Under the pieces are notes generated by a model. The model was not told where the DNA came from, did no database searches, and was given only the letters and a program-made list of their open reading frames with translations. From Pseudoalteromonas umbrosa (GTDB lineage: Bacteria > Pseudomonadota > Gammaproteobacteria > Enterobacterales > Alteromonadaceae), in contig NZ_JASJUU010000003.1 of assembly GCF_030125375.1 (NCBI RefSeq), forward strand, positions 696,247 to 760,246: a DNA stretch of 64,000 nt, read 5' to 3'. Each line of letters opens with the position of its first letter. Position 1 is the stretch's first letter. Position numbers and translations under genes: made by a program. Positions 1-9,880 of the stretch are shown one piece after another.

Positions 1-2
1 GC

Positions 3-659
3 GATCAAGAGAGCCACAGTCATTTTCAATTAATTGCTGGTACTAATCGTGATTTGAATGCGTGTGTTGCTGATGGTTCTTTTAGAGAGGATCTATTGGC
101 CCGTATCAACTTATGGACTTATCACCTGCCTGCTCTGAGGGAGCGGCGGGAAGATATCGATGCCAATATAGACTTTGAGTTGGATAAATACAGTCAAGAA
201 CATGGCCGCCGCGTTCGCTTCAATAAAGAAGCGCGTGTAGCATATTTAAATTTTGCCCATAGTGAACAGGCAACTTGGCAGGGTAACTTTAGAGATCTGG
301 GATCTTCAATGATCCGCCTTGCGACACTTGCAGACACTTCAAGGATCAGCACATCTGATGTGACGGAAGAAATCGAAAGATTAAAAAGTGATTGGCAAGT
401 ACATCAACCTAACAAGCACAGTTCTTGCTTAATTTCTATTCTGAGCGACGAGCAAATCGCACATTTAGATGCATTTGATCGCCAACAATTAGATTATGTC
501 GTCACCGTTTGTTTGCAAAGCCCTAGTATGGCAGCTGCGGGGCGCGTGTTATTTGATGTCAGTAGAACGCAAAAAGCCACCATTAATGATTCCAGTCGAT
601 TGCAAAAGTACCTAGCAAAGTTTGGTATTAAGTGGCGAGATATTGCAGCCTGCAAATAA
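3..659 (+). CDS. rtcR: RtcR, sigma-54-dependent regulator of RNA repair genes (3' part)
   Basis: The frame is open at the left edge, so only the last 218 codons are present; an internal ATG at 54 is not the start. The visible part is the end of a sigma-54 AAA+ domain: FQLIAGTNRDL (sensor I strand), GSFREDLLARINLW with the arginine-finger region, and LPALRERREDI. A C-terminal helical DNA-binding segment follows (MAAAGRVLFDVSRTQ). The sequence matches the RtcR subgroup, which activates the rtcBA RNA ligase/cyclase operon through an N-terminal CARF domain. That domain and the GAFTGA loop lie outside the window, as rtcBA would. The subgroup call is from sequence resemblance. Confidence 0.85.
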   Translation, partial: DQESHSHFQLIAGTNRDLNACVADGSFREDLLARINLWTYHLPALRERREDIDANIDFELDKYSQEHGRRVRFNKEARVAYLNFAHSEQATWQGNFRDLGSSMIRLATLADTSRISTSDVTEEIERLKSDWQVHQPNKHSSCLISILSDEQIAHLDAFDRQQLDYVVTVCLQSPSMAAAGRVLFDVSRTQKATINDSSRLQKYLAKFGIKWRDIAACK

Positions 660-757
660 TGCGTTGTCCGTGTAGGTAATTGTCTGTAATAGCCCTTTAC
701 AGAGTTTTTACTACACTAAACAAGGAATTAGTGACGCAAACTAGAAGGAAAACGATA

Positions 758-2197
758 ATGCGAGTTGTGAGTATATTGTGTGGGCTGTTGGTACTGGCTA
801 GTTGCAGTAGTCCAAAGCCAATAAAAAAAGCCGAAGTGATCACGGCTTATTCAATGCTGGCCCCCAGTAAATCGGGGGAAACACTGATTTATGTGCGTGC
901 CATCATTCCGGGAGTTCATAGTAAAGATCAAGTGTGCCCTTTACTTGAAAGCGAAAGTGGAGAGCGTAGTCAGATGAAAATCCGTGCTTTCCATCCCGGT
1001 AAAAATTTTCCAATTACAGTGTGTGAATCTGCCGTGCAGGCCGGTATTGCATATCAGGTGGGCGGCACCGAACTGCAGTTTGATGCAATAACACTCAACC
1101 CTAAGCGTATTCAAGTCTATGGTGACTCTGGCTGTAAATCACATGTATGTGATGGCAATGGGCCTGCGGAGCCGTTTAAAACGTTGATCTCTCAGGGGGC
1201 TAAGCGCGATGTTGACCTGATTCTTCATATGGGGGATTACAATTATAGAGGTACTAGTGGCAGTATCAGTAAAGGTGTTTATGCTTACGATGCAGGAGAT
1301 GGAGGTTATGGCGGAAAAACCTGTGGGTTAGAGGAGACCTATTACAGTCAAAATGCACAAGGTAGCCCAAAACCAGACACATGGCGTGCTTGGCGAGCTG
1401 ATTTTTTCAGCGCTGCTGACGCTATTTTGACTAAGGCACCTTGGGTCTTTGCGAGGGGAAATCACGAGTTATGCAGCCGTGCAGGACTTGGTTGGTTTTA
1501 CTTTTTTGGTCCTGGGTCTGGTTTGGAGCAAGGCGTAGCTCAACGCACATGCCCAGCGCAAGGCAACTTTTCTCAGCCTCTTAATTCCGCGGTTTCTGCT
1601 ATTGCGATGATAGATCCATACATGCTGAAGCTTGAAAGGCTCAATATTTGGGTGCAGGATTCGGCCAATGCATGTGATGATCGGTTTTCAAATGGACTAA
1701 CAGCACAGTATCAGAGCCAGTATGAGTCTTTACAGAAGTTTGCGAGTAAATATCCAGATAAGCCGATTTGGACGGTCACGCATAGGCCGCTGTGGGGGGT
1801 AAATAATGTGGCAACTGACAATACGTTAAATATCATGCTACAGAGAGCATTAGCGGATACACCGCTTGGATATCTACCTGAGCAAGTGGCTTTGGCATTA
1901 TCGGGCCATATGCATATTTATCAGTCATTGAGTTTTGATAAGCAATACAAACGTCCACCACAAATAGTGGTTGGAAATAGTGGTGTGAGCTTAAGTGAAG
2001 AATTACCTTACACGAGTTTTGAGGCCGTTGTGGATGGGCTGGAAGCCAATGGTAATGAACAAGCAAAATTTGGCTTTTTGGAGCTAGAGCTGGATCGCTA
2101 TTCTGGATGGTATGGACGATTTTTTGATGAGCAAGGCGAAGCGTTTTTACGCTGTGACTCGCAGTTTGCAGTTCGAGATGAACAGGTATGTCAATAA
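758..2197 (+). CDS. Secreted metallophosphoesterase lipoprotein
   Basis: A 479-residue calcineurin-like phosphoesterase anchored as a lipoprotein. The N-terminus is a short signal peptide with lipobox LASC (Cys16). Metal-ligand motifs appear in order: GDSGC (about residue 122), HMGDYNYRG, ARGNHELC, THRPLWG and LSGHMHIYQS, the usual GD / GDxx / GNHE / H / GHxH series for a dinuclear metal centre. I chose the ATG at 758 because AAGGAA lies just upstream and the signal peptide begins there; a longer frame starts at a TTG at 680. Substrate is unknown. It probably acts in the periplasm or at the outer membrane. It stands alone between rtcR and a minus-strand gene. Confidence 0.85.
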   Translation: MRVVSILCGLLVLASCSSPKPIKKAEVITAYSMLAPSKSGETLIYVRAIIPGVHSKDQVCPLLESESGERSQMKIRAFHPGKNFPITVCESAVQAGIAYQVGGTELQFDAITLNPKRIQVYGDSGCKSHVCDGNGPAEPFKTLISQGAKRDVDLILHMGDYNYRGTSGSISKGVYAYDAGDGGYGGKTCGLEETYYSQNAQGSPKPDTWRAWRADFFSAADAILTKAPWVFARGNHELCSRAGLGWFYFFGPGSGLEQGVAQRTCPAQGNFSQPLNSAVSAIAMIDPYMLKLERLNIWVQDSANACDDRFSNGLTAQYQSQYESLQKFASKYPDKPIWTVTHRPLWGVNNVATDNTLNIMLQRALADTPLGYLPEQVALALSGHMHIYQSLSFDKQYKRPPQIVVGNSGVSLSEELPYTSFEAVVDGLEANGNEQAKFGFLELELDRYSGWYGRFFDEQGEAFLRCDSQFAVRDEQVCQ

Positions 2198-2457
2198 TTC
2201 AGTTTTTGTGATGCAGTTTGCTTCTATGTGGCGTGGTATGTGACATTATTTACGCCACTTCTGTCGCTCACTTTAGGTAACAGCATTCCTAATTTAAGGT
2301 TTGTTTTTAGATGTGTAGCACACTTACTAACATTATTGATACTTGGTATGTTTTAAGAACGTTTTAAATTTTGGTCTTATCATTTTCAACCAATATTATT
2401 TGTCTTGTGAAGATTATGCTTTATGAACGCATGACCACGGTACTTGCTTAATTTTGT

Positions 2458-2988
2458 TTAAGGCTGGTTTGGTGCTTTTGATTTGATTGTTTCATCAAAT
2501 TGTACACTTAGCCAATTGTCATCTTTATCAAAATACATGGTTTTTACTGGCCCCATACCTCTGAAGTTCACTAAATTGATTTGTTCAGGCCAGATATCTC
2601 TCAATGTGCCATTGCGCATTTGCAGACCTTTTAATGGAGCTTCTTTCTCGTATAGCGCTTCTTGGTATACTCTAAAATATTTCCGATCTATTTGATAAGT
2701 GGGTTTTGATAAAGCCAGTGCTTGACCGTTTAATCTTCTTAATGATGTTTGGGTATAGACGTAATCAGAGAATTGTTGTTGTAGGTTCGTATCTTGATAA
2801 ATGTTTTTTGAGTCATTGAACAGGTGCACTACCGCATGTTCAAGATCATGCATATGAAATCTATATTCTAATTTGATATGCCCATTCTGTGGCAACACTT
2901 TTGCAGTTGCCAGTGAAACTTTTAATTTGTGTGCTTGCAATGGTGAAAACCAAATTAAGCTGAGCCCGGCAATAAGCCAAGTTCTCAT
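2458..2988 (-). CDS. Secreted DUF6702-like protein
   Basis: A 176-residue protein with a cleavable signal peptide ending near SPLQA (about residue 19). The mature start AHKLKVSLATAKV, then RFHMHDLEHAV, resembles the DUF6702 family of small periplasmic proteins (His-Lys start, beta-rich, a D-LE-A motif). No catalytic motif is visible. It is a single gene, divergent from the next small gene and convergent with the metallophosphoesterase. Family assignment is from memory of the pattern and is tentative; function unknown. Confidence 0.6.
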   Translation of the reverse strand: MRTWLIAGLSLIWFSPLQAHKLKVSLATAKVLPQNGHIKLEYRFHMHDLEHAVVHLFNDSKNIYQDTNLQQQFSDYVYTQTSLRRLNGQALALSKPTYQIDRKYFRVYQEALYEKEAPLKGLQMRNGTLRDIWPEQINLVNFRGMGPVKTMYFDKDDNWLSVQFDETIKSKAPNQP

Positions 2989-3491
2989 ATATCCAACTCC
3001 TTTAATGGTAAATGATAGTGTTTACTCACTTACTTTTAGTCTACTCGATTTTTAGAACGATTAAGAGAATTATTGTGTTTTTTTACAATATCTTGCAAGT
3101 GTAACGTCGGTTTTTTGACCTGTCATGTGTACTGATATAACATATCTTGTTATGTGGATGCTACTTTTATCTTATGTATATCAATATATTAATATTAAAT
3201 GTAATAAATTGTATGAACTGACTGCTGGTTCAGAAATTGTTCAGCTCAATCATTTAGGCTAGATATAGAGTCGAAAATGATGAAAAAATGACAATTTTAA
3301 TTGTATGCCAAGTAGGCATTTTTCATATTTATTGTCTCTATTTTGAAAAAAAATTTAAAAACCCCAAGTTTACTGTTGATATTTGGCATTATTTATCATT
3401 AAAATCGCGCTCTTCCTTATTTTGGGTAAAACTGGCGTTAGTTTTGCTCATTGATTAATACCCGTTTATAGAAAAAAATGTGGTGAGCAGT
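2989..3491. other. AT-rich gene-free stretch
   Basis: About 500 bases with no supportable gene on either strand. It is strongly AT-rich with A and T runs (for example around 3345-3365). It presumably carries the promoters of the divergent genes at 2988 and 3492, but I cannot assign specific boxes. Confidence 0.5.
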
Positions 3492-3728
3492 ATGGACTTT
3501 TACATACTAAAAAAACAAGAAAAGCTTGTAGCGATACCTGCTGATGAACAAAATTGTAAAGCGTATATAGAAGACGGCTATTGTTACGTTGATAAAGTGG
3601 CTGCCTGTAATGAGCGAGCTGCAATTAAGCGTTTAGAGGCAAAGCAAAACAAGCTTTATAGAGCACCAATGTTACTACTTTTAGCGTTGCCGCTATTAAT
3701 TTTCGCATGGTGGCGGTTGAGCTATTAA
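3492..3728 (+). CDS. Small membrane-anchored hypothetical protein
   Basis: A 78-residue protein: a soluble N-terminal part with three cysteines (QNCKAYIEDGYCYV and AACNERAAIKRLEA), then a single C-terminal hydrophobic helix (MLLLLALPLLIFAWW) and a very short tail. The start is uncertain: GTG codons at 3480 and 3483 precede the ATG at 3492, and I prefer the ATG with GGTGAG just upstream. It ends 56 bases before sbcD but is separated from it by a hairpin. Not recognised. Confidence 0.55.
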   Translation: MDFYILKKQEKLVAIPADEQNCKAYIEDGYCYVDKVAACNERAAIKRLEAKQNKLYRAPMLLLLALPLLIFAWWRLSY

Positions 3729-3754
3729 TAAATAGTCCCAAGCAGTGTTATATT

Positions 3755-3781
3755 AGCGTTCCTAATTAGGAAAGGAACGCT
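3755..3781 (+). promoter_or_regulatory. Hairpin over the sbcD ribosome binding site
   Basis: AGCGTTCCT (3755-3763) and AGGAACGCT (3773-3781) form a perfect 9-bp inverted repeat with a 9-base loop, AATTAGGAA. The right arm ends two bases before the sbcD ATG. The purine-rich AGGAAAGGAA that would serve as the ribosome binding site is split between the loop and the right arm. A smaller palindrome, CCTAATTAGG, overlaps the left arm and loop, so two folds compete. No T tract follows, so it is not an intrinsic terminator; control of translation is the likeliest role (inference). Confidence 0.6.
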
Positions 3782-3783
3782 GT

Positions 3784-5004
3784 ATGAAAGTTGTACACAC
3801 GTCAGACTGGCACCTCGGCCAGCAGTTTTATGAACATAATCGTTATGAAGAGCATCAGGCCTTTTTAAACTGGCTCGCTAAAGAATTAGTTGAAGTTGAT
3901 GCGGATCTATTGGTCGTCAGTGGCGATATTTATCATACAGCAACTCCACCAGCAACAGCCGAGCAGCAATTATATGCATTTATCAAGCATGTAAAAGTTG
4001 TATCCCCTCACTTGCATATCGTTATTATTGCGGGCAATCATGATTCTGCCAATCGCATTGAAACAGCTAAACCACTATTACAGCAGTTTGATACACATGT
4101 AGTCGGTAAGTATGACAAACATGCACCAGAAGAGGTGGTTAAACTGATCAACACGCGTTGTGGTGCTGTTCAAGTTGTCGCTATGCCTTTTTTACGTAGT
4201 GCTGATATGGCGCAGGTCGACGGCGACGAGTCTGGCTACGCACTAGCAGTACAGCAGGCTTACCAGTCTGCGTATGAGCAGATAAGCGATAAGTCGCTTC
4301 CAGTGATCACTTTAGGTCATCTGCATGCTAAAGGTGGTGATATATCAACTGACTCTGAACGTAATATCACTATTGGTGGCTTTGATTCGATTCATGCAGA
4401 TGTGTTTGGAGATACACCTGACTACGTCGCGCTTGGTCATTTGCACAAAGCGCAAAAAGTCGCCAATAATGAGGCGATACGATATAGCGGTACGCCTTTC
4501 CCGATGTCATTTTCTGAGCGTAACTATAAGCACCAGATACTGCTGATTGAGTTTTCTGGTAAGCAGGTCAGAGAAGTTACACCGCGTTTTGTGCCAAGGC
4601 ACAAGCAAGTCATTCTATTACCTGAAAAAGGTGGTGCAACTTTGGATGAGCTTTGCCAAAATATTGAAGGTTTGGAATTACCCACGGATGAAGAAGTACC
4701 TAAGCCTTACTTGAGGTTGCGTTTGAATGCCAACGAAACTGACAGTCAATTCCGTCATAAAATAGAGCAAGCACTGGCTGGTAAACGCGTTCATTTTTGC
4801 GGTATAGAGCGTGTATCACAGGTCACTGACAATGAGGATACGCCCCTGTTTGAAGACTTAAGTAAAGTCAATGACCTCGCTCCCCTTACCTTATTGGAAT
4901 TAGCATATAAAGAACAAATAGATAAGGAATCTGCATTGCCACAAGAATTACAAGCATGTTTAGAGACTGTGTTAGTCGCATTAAATGAGCAAGGAGAACT
5001 ATGA
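3784..5004 (+). CDS. sbcD: SbcD, nuclease subunit of the SbcCD complex
   Basis: A 406-residue Mre11-type phosphoesterase. Metal-binding motifs are intact: DWH at residues 8-10, SGDIYH, IAGNHDS, TLGHLH and ALGHLH. With SbcC it forms the SbcCD (Mre11-Rad50) complex, an ATP-dependent 3'-5' dsDNA exonuclease and hairpin endonuclease that opens hairpins and palindromes and trims protein-blocked ends. Its stop overlaps the sbcC start (ATGA at 5001-5004), indicating translational coupling. Length is normal for the family. Expression may be modulated by the hairpin immediately upstream. Confidence 0.97.
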   Translation: MKVVHTSDWHLGQQFYEHNRYEEHQAFLNWLAKELVEVDADLLVVSGDIYHTATPPATAEQQLYAFIKHVKVVSPHLHIVIIAGNHDSANRIETAKPLLQQFDTHVVGKYDKHAPEEVVKLINTRCGAVQVVAMPFLRSADMAQVDGDESGYALAVQQAYQSAYEQISDKSLPVITLGHLHAKGGDISTDSERNITIGGFDSIHADVFGDTPDYVALGHLHKAQKVANNEAIRYSGTPFPMSFSERNYKHQILLIEFSGKQVREVTPRFVPRHKQVILLPEKGGATLDELCQNIEGLELPTDEEVPKPYLRLRLNANETDSQFRHKIEQALAGKRVHFCGIERVSQVTDNEDTPLFEDLSKVNDLAPLTLLELAYKEQIDKESALPQELQACLETVLVALNEQGEL

Positions 5005-8000
5005 GGATCCTGACTATTGAGGTTAAAAACTTAGCCTCCTTGCCAGAAGCGCGTATCGACTTTACCGCGCCTCCTTTGAAAAATACTGGTCTATTTGCCA
5101 TTACAGGTGAAACTGGGGCTGGTAAAAGTACTTTATTAGATGCTATCTGTCTGGCGTTTTACGGGAAAACGGCGAGATTAAAGTCAGACTCAAAAAACAA
5201 AGTGGCTTTTAATGGCGATGAAATCAAACTGAGTGACCCAAGGCATCTATTGCGAAGAGGGACTGTTTCAGGTTATGCGCAAGTTGGTTTTGTTGCTCAA
5301 GATGGTGAGCAATATACTGCACGTTGGCAAGTGGCTCGAGCCCGCAACAAAGTAGATGGGCGTATTAAAGAAGCTGAATTGGTATTACTGGATGCTTCTT
5401 GTGAGCAGGTATTGGCGCAAAAATCCAACGCAAAGCAAAAACTATTACAGTTAATTGGATTGAACTTTGAGCAATTTACCCGTGCAGTGCTATTAGCTCA
5501 GCACGATTTTGCTGCTTTTTTAAAAGCAAATGCGGATGAGCGAGCTCAATTACTGGAGTGTCTGACCGCGACAGAGCAGTTTAGTCGAGTTGGCAAAACC
5601 ATTTTTGAGTTTCATAAGCAAAAGTCTGAAGCGCTTGCTTTATTCAAACAAAAACTTGGTAATATAGAGTTACTCAGTGAGGAGGATTTAGCACATAAGC
5701 AACAGCATTTAGCAGAATTACAGCAACAGCAAAGCCAGTTGCAGTCACAAGTAAAAACGCTCGAACAGCATCTTGGCTGGTACACGGTAAAAACAAAGCT
5801 TGAGCAACAACTGACAACTTTGTCGAGTAGTGTCTCGGAGCAAGATGCGACATTGGCTAGCCGTAGTGATGAGTTTAAGCGTGCACAGTTGGCGCAATTA
5901 ACCCAGCACATCGCAGATAACCGTACTCAGGCTAAGCAATTTCAGGCCAATATAGTGCGTGCACAATCGGATCTAAAGGCTTTAGCTGCACAGGATTTAA
6001 ACAGCGAAATCATAGTTCAAGAAAGTGCCTTGAAAGTTGGTAATGAGAAACTATCTCTTGCACAGGCTTTATTACAACAGCATGAGCCTGATATTGCTAA
6101 GGTGAGAGAGCTTGATCAGGTACGCAATGAAAATGCGAAGCTTTGTGATCAATTTGAAGAGCAGGTGGTGCAGCAACAATTGTTGGAGCAACAGTATGAG
6201 CAAGCTCTTCACACACTGAAAATGCAAATAACAGCACTTGACGCTGAGAAAACCCTTCTGGATAAACAGTTGTCAGAGTCACCACAGTTAGTATCACTGT
6301 GTGCGTCTTGGCCCCAAACTTTTGAGGTGCTGCAACAGTATTTACGTGTGCACCATGACAAACGTGAATTACTGTCGGAGCAATCAGTATTGGAAGCGCG
6401 GCACCAAGCAGCGAAACAAGCCGTTATGGAAGCGCAGCCACAATGTAGTCAGGTTGAACAGCATGTTAATTCAATGCAGGCTGAAGTGAATCAATTACAG
6501 CACAGCTTGAGTGAACTAGACTACGAAAAATTGCAATTTCAGAAATCACAACTCAATAAGGCACAGCAAGCATTAGAGCAGCAGCGAGTATTGAATGGTG
6601 AACTCATGCAGCTACAGGCACACCTTGATGGTTTACGACACCAACAACACAGTGCAGAAGCTCAAAGAAAAGATGCTGAGCATCAAGATGAACTCACTCG
6701 TCAGCAATTGAATTTAACCCAAGAAAACTTACATCAGGTTAAATTGCGTGCAAGTGACAATATCAGTGCGTTGCGCGGACAGTTAGAACATGGCAAAGAA
6801 TGTATGGTATGTGGTGCGACAGAACACCCTTATCGTGTAGATCATATCGATAGTCATTGGCAGCAATTGATCCGAGACTTTGAAGGTCAGTATCACAGTG
6901 CAGAAAAGGCACGTCAGCAAACGCAAGCACGTTATCATGAGGTAGTGTCTAACTTAGAGCAAGTAAATGGACAGCTACAAGCTGCGCTGCAACAAAAAGC
7001 ACAAATATTAAACAAGCAGCAAGTCAATCAAACCTTGCTTGATGAATTACCTGAGTCACTTCGCGATGCCAAGCAACACGCACAGCAGCTTGTACAGATT
7101 GATAATAATCTCGCACTTTACAGCGAGCTGAGTAAATCTCAACAGCACAAGTGGCAATTATTACAGCAGAATCAGCAGCAGCTTCAGCAGTTGCGAAGTG
7201 CTTTACAACAGCATCAGCAACAGCTTCAATCAATTGAGCAATCACAAGCGACACTAGCTCAAAGAAGTAATGAATTAGCGCAGACCAGTGAACAGTTGGC
7301 GCTGCGAATTTCTGAAGTATATGAGAATGAGGCGTGGTTATCTCAGCTGGCTCACTCTGCGGATACAGCAGTTCAGACCTTGTATGAGCAAGTGACTACA
7401 GTGATGTCACAGCAAGATAAGCGCGCGCAAATAGTCAAAGATATCGAGCAATGTTTACCACAGCAAAGCACCACGCAAGCGTTGCTAGAGAAGGCTTTAC
7501 AGCAATTAGCCAATTTTAATGCACAGCTCAGCAAATATCAGCAGCTTCGTGATCAGGCGCAAGCTCAACGCGGCGCATTGCTAGCGCTTGAAACTACGCC
7601 TGAACAATGGAGTCAGCAACTACACCAAGGTGTCTCTTTGGCACAGCAGCAACTCCAAACGCATAAAGATGAACTCACTCGTTTACATAAGTTGCATGAT
7701 GAGCAAATTTTGCGACAAGTTCATTTAAACCAGCAGATAAAAGAATATGAGACTAACTTAGCTGAAAATCAAACACGCTTTACAGGTTGGTTGATACAAG
7801 CTCAACAGCAATATCCTACTTTGACTGAAACGTTAGTCGATGAACTGCTCGCTTGGCAGCCTGAGTTATGGATGCCGTTAATTGAACAAGCAAAAATACT
7901 AGAGCAACAGCGCGATAGCGCAAAATCACAGTTAGCGCATGTAAAGCAGAACTTAGCGGAGCATAATGACAATGAAAAACCTGAACATGCACAGTCGGAA

Positions 8001-8654
8001 ATTGTCATAGCGTTAGACAAATTAAATGAGCAAAATAAAGGATTGCACACAGATATGGTCACCGTTTCTGTTGCACTTAAAACTCATCAAAACAATGTGG
8101 AAAGGCTACAGTCACAGCAAGGTGAACTAGCACAGATGCAAGCAGACTATGAGCATTGGCACTTACTAAATCGTTTATTAGGCGATGCAACAGGCAAAAC
8201 GATGCGTAATTTAGCGCAAACACAAACGCTAAAAATCCTACTGCATTATGCCAATCATCATTTAATGAGCTTGTCGCGGCGTTATCGCCTGACCGTAATA
8301 GGTCAGTCTCTGGAAATTGCCATTATCGATCGTGATATGGCCGATGAGCAACGCAGCGTGAATACCCTATCTGGTGGAGAGTCATTCCTAGTCTCTCTGG
8401 CGTTGGCGCTAGGGTTAGCATCACTGTCATCAAACCAAGTGAAAATTAATTCTCTATTTATCGATGAAGGGTTTGGCACGCTCGACCCAGAGACATTAAG
8501 TGTGGCATTGGATGCATTGGATGCTCTGCAGTCACAGGGTCGAAAGGTAGGGGTTATCTCTCATGTGGCACAAATGACAGAACGCGTTGCGACACAAATT
8601 AGGATTAAAAAGCAGTCCGGTGGCTATTCTACCGTGACGACAAAGGACAGTTAA
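5001..8654 (+). CDS. sbcC: SbcC, ATPase/coiled-coil subunit of SbcCD
   Basis: A 1217-residue Rad50-like ATPase. The Walker A GETGAGKST is at residues 36-44, and the C-terminal half of the head carries the signature LSGGES (about 1123) and Walker B SLFIDEGFGTLD. Between them lie two long Gln-rich coiled-coil arms meeting at a zinc hook CMVCG (Cys601 and Cys604), which dimerises two complexes. The unusually high Gln content gives many CAG/CAA codons and is probably normal drift in the coiled coil. It is translated from the ATGA overlap with sbcD and followed 11 bases later by a methyltransferase, so probably a three-gene operon. Confidence 0.97.
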   Translation: MRILTIEVKNLASLPEARIDFTAPPLKNTGLFAITGETGAGKSTLLDAICLAFYGKTARLKSDSKNKVAFNGDEIKLSDPRHLLRRGTVSGYAQVGFVAQDGEQYTARWQVARARNKVDGRIKEAELVLLDASCEQVLAQKSNAKQKLLQLIGLNFEQFTRAVLLAQHDFAAFLKANADERAQLLECLTATEQFSRVGKTIFEFHKQKSEALALFKQKLGNIELLSEEDLAHKQQHLAELQQQQSQLQSQVKTLEQHLGWYTVKTKLEQQLTTLSSSVSEQDATLASRSDEFKRAQLAQLTQHIADNRTQAKQFQANIVRAQSDLKALAAQDLNSEIIVQESALKVGNEKLSLAQALLQQHEPDIAKVRELDQVRNENAKLCDQFEEQVVQQQLLEQQYEQALHTLKMQITALDAEKTLLDKQLSESPQLVSLCASWPQTFEVLQQYLRVHHDKRELLSEQSVLEARHQAAKQAVMEAQPQCSQVEQHVNSMQAEVNQLQHSLSELDYEKLQFQKSQLNKAQQALEQQRVLNGELMQLQAHLDGLRHQQHSAEAQRKDAEHQDELTRQQLNLTQENLHQVKLRASDNISALRGQLEHGKECMVCGATEHPYRVDHIDSHWQQLIRDFEGQYHSAEKARQQTQARYHEVVSNLEQVNGQLQAALQQKAQILNKQQVNQTLLDELPESLRDAKQHAQQLVQIDNNLALYSELSKSQQHKWQLLQQNQQQLQQLRSALQQHQQQLQSIEQSQATLAQRSNELAQTSEQLALRISEVYENEAWLSQLAHSADTAVQTLYEQVTTVMSQQDKRAQIVKDIEQCLPQQSTTQALLEKALQQLANFNAQLSKYQQLRDQAQAQRGALLALETTPEQWSQQLHQGVSLAQQQLQTHKDELTRLHKLHDEQILRQVHLNQQIKEYETNLAENQTRFTGWLIQAQQQYPTLTETLVDELLAWQPELWMPLIEQAKILEQQRDSAKSQLAHVKQNLAEHNDNEKPEHAQSEIVIALDKLNEQNKGLHTDMVTVSVALKTHQNNVERLQSQQGELAQMQADYEHWHLLNRLLGDATGKTMRNLAQTQTLKILLHYANHHLMSLSRRYRLTVIGQSLEIAIIDRDMADEQRSVNTLSGGESFLVSLALALGLASLSSNQVKINSLFIDEGFGTLDPETLSVALDALDALQSQGRKVGVISHVAQMTERVATQIRIKKQSGGYSTVTTKDS

Positions 8655-8665
8655 AGAGGAAAGGT

Positions 8666-9337
8666 ATGCCTACATTTACAGGTGATGAAGCGCTCAGTTA
8701 CGACAAGCGAATTGGTAAACTGGTACCAGGTTATGAGCTTCTGCATCATACGACTGCCGCACAACTGAGTGTGATGTTAGCTCAAGATGCGACCATATTG
8801 GTAATTGGTGCAGGCACAGGTAAGGAAATTATCGAGCTGGCAAGGCACAATACTGGCTGGCGGTTTATTGCTCAAGATATCTCTGCAGATATGCTCGCTA
8901 TTGCAGATCAAAATTTTACTAACTTAGGGCTGAGTAATAGAGTTACGATCCATCATGGCCCAGTGAATGAAGCAACCTACCGAGCGGATGCGGCTTTATG
9001 CTTATTAGTGCTGCATTTTGTAAAAGATAATGGTGATAAAGCTGAGCTTTTAAAGCAAATTGCTCTGAATTTGCGCTCTGGTGGACGGTTGTTCTTAGCT
9101 GATTTAATGCTGCCCAATACCGATTTTGAACGCGCAGCGCAGCTGCATTATTGTCAGAAAGAACTCGGGTTGACAGAAGTTGGAGCACAAACGATGCGTC
9201 TTCATTTTCAAGAAGCCTTTTATCCTTTAAGTGACGCAAGACTCCATGAACTGACAAGTCTTACTGGGTTTTGCTCCCCCATTCTTTATTTTAAGGCACT
9301 TGGTTTTAGTGCCTATTCAATTGCAAAAGGAAAGTGA
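8666..9337 (+). CDS. Class I SAM-dependent methyltransferase
   Basis: A 223-residue Rossmann-type methyltransferase. Motif I is ILVIGAGTGKEI (about residues 44-55), followed by an acidic post-I strand (IAQDISADML) and motif IV-like ALCLLVLHF, then LRSGGRLFLADLM. It resembles tRNA uridine 5-oxyacetic acid or trans-aconitate methyltransferase-like proteins, but the substrate cannot be read from sequence. The ATG follows AGAGGAAAGGT, and only 11 bases separate it from sbcC, so it is likely co-transcribed. A copy of the GATC motif described below sits inside it (8906-8925) and encodes DQNFT. Confidence 0.85.
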   Translation: MPTFTGDEALSYDKRIGKLVPGYELLHHTTAAQLSVMLAQDATILVIGAGTGKEIIELARHNTGWRFIAQDISADMLAIADQNFTNLGLSNRVTIHHGPVNEATYRADAALCLLVLHFVKDNGDKAELLKQIALNLRSGGRLFLADLMLPNTDFERAAQLHYCQKELGLTEVGAQTMRLHFQEAFYPLSDARLHELTSLTGFCSPILYFKALGFSAYSIAKGK

Positions 9338-9880
9338 TTAAGGCGTATGTGCCCTAATCAATTCGACCAGCTTAGAGATTTTTACATTGCTGAGCTGGCG
9401 ATAGTCAAAATAGGGGCATACGATGATTTTGTTTACCTTATCAATGGCAAATTCTTCGTCTAACCAGACTATTGAGTGGGTAAAATCGTGATCTCTTAAG
9501 AGCTTTTTAGCATATGTTCGTCCAGCAATGATGTGCCACTGGTAGTTATTTGGGCTTAAACTGGGTGAAGAAAACAGCAAAGCTTCTTGGGATCCGGCTT
9601 GTAGTAAGCTTTTATCTCTATACGCTTGCCATGTGAGCGTATTTTTCTCTTTCTTAGTAAAATCATGATCTGGATGACTTAACTCAGTGAGAAATTTACT
9701 GTATACATTAAACAGTTTTCGCCACCCGTTACCACATTCGTGATTAATATAATCGATCTCACCCTGACGCAAAGGTATGACTTCATTAAGGTTTTTGTAT
9801 TCTATAAGATTAGGTTTATTTTCGACGTATACAGCTAAAATGCCCGTGGGCGCGCCAAAACCATGAGTTAGTATTTTCAT
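9338..9880 (-). CDS. Conserved hypothetical protein, DUF6942-like
   Basis: A 180-residue cytosolic protein with no signal peptide or membrane segment. Recognisable stretches are YVENKPNL near the N-terminus and GNGWRKLFNVYSKF in the middle, which I associate with the DUF6942 family of marine gammaproteobacteria; this is a tentative match. A phrase WHIIAGRTYAKKLL may be the conserved core. Its stop abuts that of the methyltransferase (convergent, no gap). Two inverted copies of the GATC motif lie in its coding sequence (9474-9493, degenerate, and 9651-9670). Function unknown. Confidence 0.6.
   Translation of the reverse strand: MKILTHGFGAPTGILAVYVENKPNLIEYKNLNEVIPLRQGEIDYINHECGNGWRKLFNVYSKFLTELSHPDHDFTKKEKNTLTWQAYRDKSLLQAGSQEALLFSSPSLSPNNYQWHIIAGRTYAKKLLRDHDFTHSIVWLDEEFAIDKVNKIIVCPYFDYRQLSNVKISKLVELIRAHTP

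Noticed and set aside
5001..8654. Gln-rich part of sbcC as an unstable CAG repeat
   Set aside because: CAG/CAA codons are interspersed with other residues and match the coiled-coil arms expected of SbcC.
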